A stretch of DNA of 64,000 nucleotides, taken from NCBI GenBank assembly GCA_015065135.1, contig SVQY01000007.1, forward strand, positions 1 through 64,000. The letters are read 5' to 3'. Source of the DNA: Oscillospiraceae bacterium. Its GTDB lineage: Bacteria > Bacillota > Clostridia > Oscillospirales > CAG-272. Position numbers and translations under genes: made by a program. Below, piece by piece: positions 9,641 through 18,695 of the stretch; position 1 is the stretch's first letter; each line of letters begins with the position of its first letter. Below the pieces are notes generated by a model. It worked only from the letters and a program-made list of their open reading frames with translations. It did no database searches and had not been told where the DNA came from.

Positions 9641-10930
9641 TTATAACACTCTATCATCCACAAACTCCAGCAGGCTCTGGTACTGCGCGGTGGCGGCGCT
9701 CTCACCGGGGAGCAGGATGGGCGTGCAGCCGGCATTGATGCCGCATTGCACGTCGTTATCGCTATCGCCTACCATATAGGAGGCCGCAAGATCGATGTGG
9801 AAATCCTTTGCCGCCTGCAGCAGCATACCCGCCTTGGGCTTTCTGCACGCGCAGTCTATCTTCAGCTCGGGTATTTCACCCTCATACCCTTTGTGGGGAT
9901 GATGCGGACAGTAATAGATGGCATCCACATAGGCGCCCTCCTGCCCCAGCAGCGTTTCCAGCTTGTTGTGGATCTCCTGCAGCGCCTCGACCGTCACCTC
10001 GCCTCTGGCGATTACCGGCTGATTGGTGACCACGATGGCAAGATAGCCGGATTCGTTGATCTTACGCACCGCCTCGGCAACGCCGGGCAGCAGCTCCAGC
10101 TCCTCGATATTGCGCAGAAAGCCCACGTAACGGTTCAGTGTACCGTCGCGATCCAAAAACACGCATTTCTGCGGATTGGACAGATTTTTGGCATGTACCT
10201 TGCCCGAGCGGATATCCTCGGTGACCGCAAAAAAGCGATCCGGTGTACCCATATCCTTCACATATTCGGGGCTATCATATACGTACAGCTCGCCGGTGGG
10301 GATCAGGGGCTTAAGCACCTCCCTATCCAGATCCACCTTCTTCAGCTCACGGAAAAGACCCTGCTCAAAGACCTTGGGCGAGAAGAAATGCAGTCCCGCA
10401 TTCACGCGGTTGCGATACCACTCGCGCGGATCCTCCTTGTGTAACCAATTGGTCACCCTGCCCTCTTTATCTGCCATAATAATACCGCTATCGTACGGAT
10501 GACTGTTGGGATGGGTAAAGAGGGTGGCCACACCGCCACGCGCCTTGTGGAAGCGATAGAAGCGCTCCACGTCGATATCAAAGATCACGTCGCCACACAG
10601 CAGCAGAAAATCATCGGTCAGCTGCTCCTTTAAGAGAAACAGCGCGCCGGCGGTGCCGAGCGGCTCGGTCTCGACCACATAGTCGATCCGCACGCCAAAG
10701 GGCTTACCGGTAGCGGGCGAAACACCGCTGCCGTCGCCAAAATAATCACGCACCACGTGACCCAGATGACCGATCACCAGGATCACGTCGTCATAGCCTT
10801 GATCGCGCAGACACTCCAATTGATACTCCAGGATAGGCTTTCCCAGAATGGGGATCATAGGCTTCGGCACCTCGGCATTGACCGAGGCGATACGGGTGCC
10901 CTTGCCGCCTGCCATAATCACCGTTTTCAC
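9641..10930 (-). CDS. HddC-GmhB fusion: heptose-1-phosphate guanylyltransferase-like domain plus D-glycero-D-manno-heptose-1,7-bisphosphate phosphatase
   Basis: N-terminal nucleotidyltransferase MKTVIMAGGKGTRIASVNAEVPKPMIPILGKP; C-terminal HAD FLDRDGTLNRYVGFL, TNQPVIARG, CPHHPHKG...CACRKPKAGM, VGDSDNDV. Confidence 0.9.
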   Translation of the reverse strand: MKTVIMAGGKGTRIASVNAEVPKPMIPILGKPILEYQLECLRDQGYDDVILVIGHLGHVVRDYFGDGSGVSPATGKPFGVRIDYVVETEPLGTAGALFLLKEQLTDDFLLLCGDVIFDIDVERFYRFHKARGGVATLFTHPNSHPYDSGIIMADKEGRVTNWLHKEDPREWYRNRVNAGLHFFSPKVFEQGLFRELKKVDLDREVLKPLIPTGELYVYDSPEYVKDMGTPDRFFAVTEDIRSGKVHAKNLSNPQKCVFLDRDGTLNRYVGFLRNIEELELLPGVAEAVRKINESGYLAIVVTNQPVIARGEVTVEALQEIHNKLETLLGQEGAYVDAIYYCPHHPHKGYEGEIPELKIDCACRKPKAGMLLQAAKDFHIDLAASYMVGDSDNDVQCGINAGCTPILLPGESAATAQYQSLLEFVDDRVL

Positions 10931-11934
10931 AGATTTTCACCTCTCGGAATATAGATTTCAGGGGTGTAGTGGATCACGCGGGTGCCCGCGTTTTCAAACT
11001 CAAAGGGAACGTGCATCAGCTTGCGCAGCACGGTGAGCACTGCGGGCTGCTTTTCCTCGGGCACATAAAAGAGCAGGAAGCCACCACCACCGGCGCCCAA
11101 CAGCTTGCCGCCGAGCGCGCCTACGGAAAGCGCCTTTTCATAAAGCTCGTCGATCTCGTCGGTGGAAACGCGGCCACCGGTCTGGCGCTTCAGTCGCCAA
11201 CTCTGATCCAGCAAACGACCGAAATCATCCAGATCGCTCTGGCGGTCGATCAGCACCTTTTCGGCCTCGTCCACCAGCGCGTACATCTCCTTTAGCTGCG
11301 CGGTCTTTTCCTCCATCGTCTTGGAGGCCTGTTGAATTTCAGAAGAAAAGCGCACAAAGCCGGTAAAGAACAGGAGCAGATTGCGGTTGAGCTTATTCTT
11401 TCGCTCGGGGGAGATGATGATGGGCTGCACGTCAAAGCTGTCACCGTGGAAATTGATGCGATTGAGACCGCCATAGGAGGCAGCGATCTGGTCCTGCCAG
11501 CCGCCCGCCTCATTGCAAAGCACACGCTCCAGATAGATGGCCTCGCGCGCCAGGCGCTGCTTGTCGGCAAACTTGCCCTTCAGGGTATGGAAGGCGTTCA
11601 GCATACCGACCGCAAAGGAAGAGCTGGTGCCGAGGCCGGTCCTTGCCGGCAGGTCTGCCTCATAGGTCAGACGAATATCGTGCATATCCAACATCCGCAT
11701 TCCCTCTCGGATCGCGGGATGGTCGATCTCATCCACCTGCACCACACGCTCGATCTGAGAATAGGAAAGCTCTGAGTGATAGTCGAAAAACGGCGGCAAA
11801 TGGCGCACGTTCACGTAGCAATACTTGTCAAATGTGGTAGAAAGCACGGCTCCGCCGTGTTCTCGGAAGAAATCGGGCATATCGGTTCCGCCACCGAAAA
11901 AGGACATACGAAACGGTGTTTTGGTGATGATCAT
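10927..11934 (-). CDS. hddA: D-glycero-alpha-D-manno-heptose 7-phosphate kinase (HddA-like GHMP kinase)
   Basis: MIITKTPFRMSFFGGGTDMPDFFREHGG; LPARTGLGTSSSFAVGML; LLGAGGGGFLLFY; adjacent to HddC-GmhB. Confidence 0.88.
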   Translation of the reverse strand: MIITKTPFRMSFFGGGTDMPDFFREHGGAVLSTTFDKYCYVNVRHLPPFFDYHSELSYSQIERVVQVDEIDHPAIREGMRMLDMHDIRLTYEADLPARTGLGTSSSFAVGMLNAFHTLKGKFADKQRLAREAIYLERVLCNEAGGWQDQIAASYGGLNRINFHGDSFDVQPIIISPERKNKLNRNLLLFFTGFVRFSSEIQQASKTMEEKTAQLKEMYALVDEAEKVLIDRQSDLDDFGRLLDQSWRLKRQTGGRVSTDEIDELYEKALSVGALGGKLLGAGGGGFLLFYVPEEKQPAVLTVLRKLMHVPFEFENAGTRVIHYTPEIYIPRGENL

Positions 11935-11948
11935 AACTCAAATTCCTT

Positions 11949-14900
11949 TCAGCACAAATCAAATTCGGGTCCAATGACCTTGACTGCGTTATCGGGAGAA
12001 TAGTTTTCTTGAATATAGCGAATGGCATCGCGGCTCATTCTCTCCAGCGCCGCACCATCGTTATACAAGGCTGCAATGGTCTCGGCCAGCTTTTTGGCGT
12101 CGCTCTCCACCGCCATGACCTGCTCGGCATTGGGAATGCCCTCAGCTCCGGTGGGCGTGGTCACAACAGGCGTGCCGTAGCGCATAGCCTCGATCACCTT
12201 ACCCTTGATACCGGCGCCGTAGCGCAGAGGCACCAAAGAAATGCGACAATTGTGATAGAAGCCCTCCAACTGCTCATCGGTCACAAAGCCCTCCAAGATG
12301 AGGTGCTCATTTTCCAGCTCCTGCACCTCGTTCGGCGCATTGGAGCCAAGCACATGGATCTTAATGTCCGGCAGCAGCTGCAGCAGCTCGGGCAAGACCT
12401 CCTCAGCCAGCCACTTGACCGCATCGACGTTAGGACGATGCGAGAAACCGCCAATGAACATGATATCCTGTCTGCTTTCAAAATCGTAGCCTTCAAAGGT
12501 CACGTTTTCAAACAAATACGCAGGGATGGCCTTGACGCGGATCTCGGGATCGATGGCGTGGATCTCCTCTACCTCCACGTAGGAGGGATAGTAAGCCATA
12601 TCCGACTGGCGCATCAGATCCAGCTCCTTGGGTTTCCAATCCTCAGAGGACTTGCGGAAGCTCTCGTCACCGGTGATCTCAAACTCGCGCATCTCACGCA
12701 GGAAGGCCAGATCGTGTCCGTAATACATAATGCGTGCGTTGGTATTTTCACGCAGGAACTCCAGATAACGGGGGGCGATATGCGGACGGTTCAGGAACAC
12801 GTAATCAATATGCTCCGCGTTCTTTTTGACCCATTCCTTCCAGTTCTTTGCGTAATCGGGGCCGTAAAGCACCTCGATGCCAAGCTGCTGCAGCACCGTG
12901 GTATAGGGCTCGTGACGGTAGAAATTATCGCCAATAAACTTGACGTTAAAGCCGGCTGCGGCAAACATTTTCAGATATTGGAACACCGTGCGGCTGCCCG
13001 CATCTCTGTCAAACTGCGGCACGTAGTGATCCACCATCAGCAGTGTTTTCTTTTCGTAGGAATAATCGCGCGCCTGGAAAACATTCACGCTGGTTTCGGG
13101 ATGCTTTTCCAGCTCCGCTTCCCACTTTTTGTAGAATTTCTCGGTATTCTCGATCTGATATTTTTTCTGGCCGGAGGCGGTGTCGGTGCCATTGGAAACG
13201 CCCTCGAAATGCACCACCACGGAAAGCGGCTGATACATCACGCGGTAGCCCATTTTACGCACCGTAAAGGCCAGGTCGCTATCCTCGCAGTAAGCCGGTG
13301 CAAAATACTCATCAAAGCCGCCGATCTCCTCCCACAGCTCGCGGGAAAGCATAATGGCAGCGCCCGAGATGTAGTCCACCTGCTTGACGTAATTGAACTC
13401 GGGCTGCGCGGGGTTCTGACCGTTGCCGTAATTCCACGCTGTGCCGTCACGCCACAGAATGCCACCGGCCTCCTGCAGCTTGCCGTCGGGGTAGATCAGC
13501 TTGGAGCCGACCATACCGATATCCTCTGCGCTTTCGATCAGCTCGACCAGCGGCGCCAACCAATTTTCCAGCACCTGTGTATCGTTGTTCAAAAACAGAA
13601 CGTACTTCCCCTTTGCGTGCTTGGCCGCATTGTTGCAATTGCGCAGGAAGCGTAGATTCTCGGGATTGGTGATGCAGCGCACACCGGGCAGGATCTCCTC
13701 GATCCTGGTGGTCAGGTCGGTGGAGCAATCGTTGGCGATCAGGATCTCATAGGTAATATTCCCCGTATTGCGCAGAATGGATTCCACACAACGGTAGGTG
13801 TACTCAAACTGGTTATAGACCGGGATCACGATCGAGACCTGCGGCACCTCCCATTGGGGGATCGGCAGCACGGGGTAATCCTCAAAGGTCTTTTCGCGGC
13901 TCATATCCACCGCAACAATGTCGGGCGGCGTGATCGGCAGCAGCGAAGCGCCCACGTTGCCCACAACATTATCCATCAGTCGGCCGGCATATTCGGTCTC
14001 GCCGCTCTTCATCAGGCGGAAGAACTTTTTGATGCGGCGCTTGGAGATGCTGCGCATAAACAGGATGGGATGACGGAACATCTTCCAAAGCAAACGGCAG
14101 AACAGCGCACGTCTACTGCCGCGCGGTACAAAGAAACGGAACACCTTGGAGAACTTTTGCCCCAATCTGTAGCTGCGGCTGTTCAACAATCTGTCTATCT
14201 CGTTTTTCAATTGATTTTCTTTATCGCGCAGCTGCTGACATTCGCCCTCCACACAGGCGATCTGCTGCTTCAGATCACGCTCACTCTGCAGCAGAAGCTC
14301 AATATGCCCTCGCTGATTGGAAAGCTGAATCTGCATTTCTTGCAAGGATTCCGTGTGCAAAGAAGCTGATGGTCTTTGGGGAAGCTTTTCCACAGATTGA
14401 ATACCGTTTGCCTCAACGTACTCTTTTTTTTGCGCCGTTAAAACAAACTGATAAATTTCGCCTTCCAAACGTCTCTTCAGCATTCCGTACAATTGCTCAT
14501 CGGCAGGAAAAGCCGCGCTCTGATATTGCTCGGTGCTTGCCGTAGCAGCTTCAACGCAATCCTTTACAACAATGCGTAAGCCAGCTTCCTCAAAAAACTC
14601 GTCTAGGTTATTAATGCCCCAAAAATGGATGTGTGTATCATCCAAAAGCCCAATAGAGGTGTAGTCCCATCGACCGTCCAACAACTTGGCTACGATATCA
14701 TTGTGACCAACATTCGGCAATGAAATCAGCATAACGCCTTCATCCTTAAGCAAGGCACAGGCAGCTTGCAACACCCGAATAGGATCTCGCAAATGCTCCA
14801 ATACATCAGCAAACATAATACAATCGAAGCGAATGTCTGCAAACTTTTTCTGCCAATGATCCTCCATCAGATCTCCACAAACGCCGTCTGTAGCATACTG

Positions 14901-15092
14901 AATTGCTTGATCAAATCCACTTTTCACATATTCTACGATATAGACAGAGCAACCGAGCTGCTCCGTCATATATTTGGTCATATATCCGCTAGCGCATCCA
15001 CATTCCAAAACGGTTGAACCCGGCTTAACCTGCGCCAACAGTTTCCCTTGTGCGCCGGCCGCATCAAAACTATTCACAAAATTGTATTTCAT
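11949..15092 (-). CDS. Trimodular protein: SAM-dependent methyltransferase, GT2, GT1/GT4-type glycosyltransferase
   Basis: 1047 aa: VLECGCASGYMTKYM / FADVLEHLRDP; coiled-coil spacer; VSIVIPVYNQFEYTYRCVESIL...LNNDTQ; C-terminal IMFIGGFSHRPNVDAVKWLAEEV...GAGIKGKVIEAMRYGTPVVTT. Confidence 0.9.
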   Translation of the reverse strand: MKYNFVNSFDAAGAQGKLLAQVKPGSTVLECGCASGYMTKYMTEQLGCSVYIVEYVKSGFDQAIQYATDGVCGDLMEDHWQKKFADIRFDCIMFADVLEHLRDPIRVLQAACALLKDEGVMLISLPNVGHNDIVAKLLDGRWDYTSIGLLDDTHIHFWGINNLDEFFEEAGLRIVVKDCVEAATASTEQYQSAAFPADEQLYGMLKRRLEGEIYQFVLTAQKKEYVEANGIQSVEKLPQRPSASLHTESLQEMQIQLSNQRGHIELLLQSERDLKQQIACVEGECQQLRDKENQLKNEIDRLLNSRSYRLGQKFSKVFRFFVPRGSRRALFCRLLWKMFRHPILFMRSISKRRIKKFFRLMKSGETEYAGRLMDNVVGNVGASLLPITPPDIVAVDMSREKTFEDYPVLPIPQWEVPQVSIVIPVYNQFEYTYRCVESILRNTGNITYEILIANDCSTDLTTRIEEILPGVRCITNPENLRFLRNCNNAAKHAKGKYVLFLNNDTQVLENWLAPLVELIESAEDIGMVGSKLIYPDGKLQEAGGILWRDGTAWNYGNGQNPAQPEFNYVKQVDYISGAAIMLSRELWEEIGGFDEYFAPAYCEDSDLAFTVRKMGYRVMYQPLSVVVHFEGVSNGTDTASGQKKYQIENTEKFYKKWEAELEKHPETSVNVFQARDYSYEKKTLLMVDHYVPQFDRDAGSRTVFQYLKMFAAAGFNVKFIGDNFYRHEPYTTVLQQLGIEVLYGPDYAKNWKEWVKKNAEHIDYVFLNRPHIAPRYLEFLRENTNARIMYYGHDLAFLREMREFEITGDESFRKSSEDWKPKELDLMRQSDMAYYPSYVEVEEIHAIDPEIRVKAIPAYLFENVTFEGYDFESRQDIMFIGGFSHRPNVDAVKWLAEEVLPELLQLLPDIKIHVLGSNAPNEVQELENEHLILEGFVTDEQLEGFYHNCRISLVPLRYGAGIKGKVIEAMRYGTPVVTTPTGAEGIPNAEQVMAVESDAKKLAETIAALYNDGAALERMSRDAIRYIQENYSPDNAVKVIGPEFDLC

Positions 15093-15122
15093 ACAAAGGC
15101 ACCCTTTCTCTCAAACAGCGCA

Positions 15123-16241
15123 TCAGTTTCCGTCGGTATCCTCCAGAACCACCGACAACTTTCGCTCGTCTTTGCCGGGGGAACGGTGGAAATTGCTTTT
15201 GATATGCACCGTGACCACGGTGTCGGGCTTGCCCTTGACCTCAAAGCTGAGATGCTCCTCGGTCACGCGGATCACAATAGGCTCCTCGTCCTCGTTGCAA
15301 TCCAACGAAATGCTGATCTTCTCTTTGCCGGTCAGATCGTCAAAGGGGCAGCGCAAATTACCCGAGACCAAGCCCATCGGGCCGGTCTTGATCTTATAAG
15401 AGCCCTCAGGCGGTAGCCAGTTATCGGGGTACATCAAGATCCTTTGAATATCGTCCATATGGTGGCCGATCTCAAACTTGGGAGCGTTATCAAAATCGAT
15501 CAGACCCTCGTAGGCATCGCACACGGTCTTGGCATCGCCGTCCATAACCACCTTACCGTGATCCAGCCAGATCACACGGTCGCACATACTGCGGATCTGC
15601 CCCAGCACATGAGAGACCATCAGCACGGTCGTACCACCGCTCATCATCTGTCTCATACGGCCTTCGCTCTTCTGGCGAAAGTGGCTATCGCCCACCGACA
15701 GAATCTCATCCACGATCAGGATCTCGGGATCCACCTGCGTGGCAATGGAAAAGGCCAAGCGCATCATCATACCCGAGGAGAAGGTGCGCACGGGCTGATC
15801 TACAAATTCGCGCAGCTCTGCAAAATCAACGATCTGGTCAAAGCGCTCACGGATAAAATCTCGGCTGTATCCGAGGATCGCGCCGTTGAGATAGATATTC
15901 TCTTTTGCGGTCAGCTCTTGATCAAAGCCTGCACCCAGCTCCAGCATAGGCGCGATCTTGCCGTGAATGCGGATGCTGCCGTCGGTCGGTGAAAGTACGC
16001 CTGCAATCATCTTCAGCAGCGTGCTCTTGCCCGCGCCGTTTCGACCGATGATGCCACACACCTCTCCCTTTTTGATCTGTGCCGTTACGCCATCCACCGC
16101 ACGAAAGCGATCGTATTGCAGCTTTCCCTTCAACAGTCTGACCACAAACTCCTTCAGGCTGTTGCTGCCGCCGCTCTCGCGACGAAAATCCATTGTGGCG
16201 TTATTGATCTCAATCATTACTTGTTCCATGATCATCCTCAA
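15123..16241 (-). CDS. ABC transporter ATP-binding protein, polysaccharide export (Wzt/TagH-like) with C-terminal extension
   Basis: GIIGRNGAGKSTLLKMIAGVLSPTDG; TFSSGMMMRLAFSIA; LIVDEIL; ~110 aa C-terminal extension. Confidence 0.9.
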   Translation of the reverse strand: MRMIMEQVMIEINNATMDFRRESGGSNSLKEFVVRLLKGKLQYDRFRAVDGVTAQIKKGEVCGIIGRNGAGKSTLLKMIAGVLSPTDGSIRIHGKIAPMLELGAGFDQELTAKENIYLNGAILGYSRDFIRERFDQIVDFAELREFVDQPVRTFSSGMMMRLAFSIATQVDPEILIVDEILSVGDSHFRQKSEGRMRQMMSGGTTVLMVSHVLGQIRSMCDRVIWLDHGKVVMDGDAKTVCDAYEGLIDFDNAPKFEIGHHMDDIQRILMYPDNWLPPEGSYKIKTGPMGLVSGNLRCPFDDLTGKEKISISLDCNEDEEPIVIRVTEEHLSFEVKGKPDTVVTVHIKSNFHRSPGKDERKLSVVLEDTDGN

Positions 16242-17011
16242 ACGTACAAGATAAATTTCTTTTTCATTGCCCTAAACACCAGCGCGCCGATCAGCATAAA
16301 GCCCAACGCGTAGCCGAAACAGAATAGGAACTGCTCGGGAGTAGGGCAAGCTCCCTCCAGAACCAGCGTGCGGAAGAAAGTCACGTACTGATACATCGGG
16401 TTAAGACGATAGATACCAAACAGGCTTTCGGGGATCATATCTGCCGAATAGAACAGGGGGGTCAGATACATCCAAAGGGTGATGACCACACCGTACAAAA
16501 ATTGCATATCTCTGAAGTACACCATCAGTGCCGAAAGGATCATGCCGATGCCGAGGCTGAACAGGATCAGAGCCACATACAGCACAGGGATCAGCAGATG
16601 GAACCAGTTGAGCGGCACCCGTTGAATCAGAATGATCACGTAAAGCGCCAAGGTGGAGAAGCCAAGATTGATGCAGGAGGAGAGCACCTTGGAAAGTGGA
16701 AATACATAGGTGGGAATATAGACCTTGGTGATCAGCGAGGCACTGCCCGTTACTGCCGTCAGCGCGGATTGGGTCGCCTCCGAGAAAAAGTTGAAGGTCA
16801 CAGTGCCGATCAACAGGTAGACCGCATAGTTCTCAATTGAGCTACCAAAGAAATGCGAGAACACCAGATACTGCACGCCCATGGTCAGCAGTGGGTTCAG
16901 CATGCTCCACAAAACACCAAGGACGCTGCGCTTGTACCGCGTTTTGAAGTCGCGTGCTACCAGCTGTCCCAGCAAAAAGCGATAGCGATTCAAGGTTCGA
17001 ATGGCATTCAT
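16238..17011 (-). CDS. ABC transporter permease, polysaccharide export (Wzm/TagG-like)
   Basis: ARDFKTRYKRSVLGVLWSMLNPLLTMGVQYLVFSHFF, six TM helices; 4-bp overlap with the ATPase gene. Confidence 0.92.
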   Translation of the reverse strand: MNAIRTLNRYRFLLGQLVARDFKTRYKRSVLGVLWSMLNPLLTMGVQYLVFSHFFGSSIENYAVYLLIGTVTFNFFSEATQSALTAVTGSASLITKVYIPTYVFPLSKVLSSCINLGFSTLALYVIILIQRVPLNWFHLLIPVLYVALILFSLGIGMILSALMVYFRDMQFLYGVVITLWMYLTPLFYSADMIPESLFGIYRLNPMYQYVTFFRTLVLEGACPTPEQFLFCFGYALGFMLIGALVFRAMKKKFILYV

Positions 17012-17175
17012 TCTTTAAAATTCCTTTCCGGCCTGATTTCATACACTATGCGCACGCGCGTCATATCCGACATTTTTCGCACGCGGTGGCTATGGTTATA
17101 TATATAATAACATATTTTTAATTAAATGTCTATACAAATTTACACTTTTCTCAAAATTGCTCCTTCGCCCACAAC

Positions 17176-17225
17176 AAAAAGAGAGGGGTGCGAGTCGGAA
17201 TTCCGGCTCGCACCCCTTTCTTTTC
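17176..17225 (-). terminator. Rho-independent terminator after rubredoxin
   Basis: gagaggggtgcgagtcggaattccggctcgcacccctttctttt. Confidence 0.75.
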
Positions 17226-17242
17226 TCATACCGTTCGGGGAC

Positions 17243-17401
17243 TTATGCCTCGCTGAACATGCTTTTATCCACACCGCAAACGGGGCAGGAAAAGCTTTCG
17301 GGCAGATCCTCAAACTTCGTACCGGGGGCAATACCCTGATCCGGCAGACCGGCTGCCTCATCATAGACCCAGCCGCAAGCGTCGCATACATAGTTTTTCA
17401 T
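17243..17401 (-). CDS. Rubredoxin (52 aa, below the cutoff of the ORF track)
   Basis: Translation [52 protein letters not shown] with two CxxC motifs. Confidence 0.95.
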   Translation of the reverse strand: MKNYVCDACGWVYDEAAGLPDQGIAPGTKFEDLPESFSCPVCGVDKSMFSEA

Positions 17402-17425
17402 ATACGTTGTCTCCTTTTTGTGATT

Positions 17426-18586
17426 TTAATTTTCCGCACAAAGCTCATCGGCCAATGCCCCCAGAGCCGCCTCTGTCTCTGCATTAGGGGCGGAAAGGAT
17501 CTTGACGGTGGCTTTGGTGTAGGTGATATTTTTGGACTTTTCCAGCATTCCCTTCATGACCTTGGTGGCCATAGGAGCCCAGCTGCCGTTCTCGATAAAG
17601 GCAACGGTACGGTTCTGAAAATTGCGCTCGGTCAGATGATCGATAAAGCTGCGCATAAAGGGGAAAATGTCTGCGTTATAAGTTGTGGTAGCCAGCACCA
17701 GCTTGCCGTAACGGAAGGCATCCTCCACCACCTCAGCCATATCGCAGCGTGCCAGATCGTTTACGACTACCTTGGGGCATCCCTTTTCCCGCAGCAATGC
17801 AGCAAGCCTTTCCACGGCCTTTTTGGTGTTGCCATAGACCGAGGTATACGCGATCACAACGCCCTCGCTCTCTACGCCATAGGTAGACCAGGTCTGGTAC
17901 AGGTCCATGTAGTAACCAAGATCTTCTGTCAACACAGGACCGTGCAGCGGACAGATGGTCTCAATCTCCAGCACCGCCGCCTTTTTGAACAGTGCCTGCA
18001 CCTGCGCACCGTACTTGCCAACGATGCCGATATAATATCTTCTGGCCTCGCACGCCCAGTCCTCCTCTACATCAAGTGCGCCGAATTTTCCAAACGCATC
18101 TGCGGAAAACAACACCTTATCCGCCTTGTCGTAGGTCACGATCACCTCCGGCCAATGGACCATCGGTGCGGTCACAAAGGTAAGCTCGTGCCGACCAAGC
18201 GAGAGCGTATCGCCCTCGCCCACAACAATACGGCGATCGGCATAGTCCTCGCCGTAAAAATTCTTCATCATCGTAAAGGCCTTAGCAGAGGAAACGATCA
18301 CTGCTTTGGGGTATGCCACCATAAAGGCAAGAATGCTGGCCGAATGGTCGGGCTCCATATGCTGCACCACCAGATAATCCGGAGCCTTTTCCTCCAGCAC
18401 ACCGGCAATGTTTTGCATCCACTGCGCGCCAAAACGCGCGTCAACGGTATCCATAATCGCGATTTTTTCATCCATGACCGCATAGGAATTGTACGCCATA
18501 CCGTTTGGTACCTCGTACTGCCCCTCAAACAGATCGATCTCGTGATCGTTCACGCCAATATAGCGAATGTCCTGTGTGATCTTCAT
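17426..18586 (-). CDS. FprA family A-type flavodiiron protein
   Basis: HMEPDHSAS, beta-lactamase-like domain then flavodoxin domain (VVIAYTSVYGNTKKAVERL). Confidence 0.93.
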   Translation of the reverse strand: MKITQDIRYIGVNDHEIDLFEGQYEVPNGMAYNSYAVMDEKIAIMDTVDARFGAQWMQNIAGVLEEKAPDYLVVQHMEPDHSASILAFMVAYPKAVIVSSAKAFTMMKNFYGEDYADRRIVVGEGDTLSLGRHELTFVTAPMVHWPEVIVTYDKADKVLFSADAFGKFGALDVEEDWACEARRYYIGIVGKYGAQVQALFKKAAVLEIETICPLHGPVLTEDLGYYMDLYQTWSTYGVESEGVVIAYTSVYGNTKKAVERLAALLREKGCPKVVVNDLARCDMAEVVEDAFRYGKLVLATTTYNADIFPFMRSFIDHLTERNFQNRTVAFIENGSWAPMATKVMKGMLEKSKNITYTKATVKILSAPNAETEAALGALADELCAEN

Positions 18587-18695
18587 TTTGACCTCCTATT
18601 GCTCGTATTGCCCTTATTATAGCATATCCAAAGCGAATTTGCAATATTGCTCCAAAACATTTCTTTTTATAAATTTTGCCGCAAAAGTCACCCCG

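Noticed and set aside
12009-13655. 548-aa plus-strand ORF
   Set aside because: Antisense to the trimodular MT-GT-GT gene.
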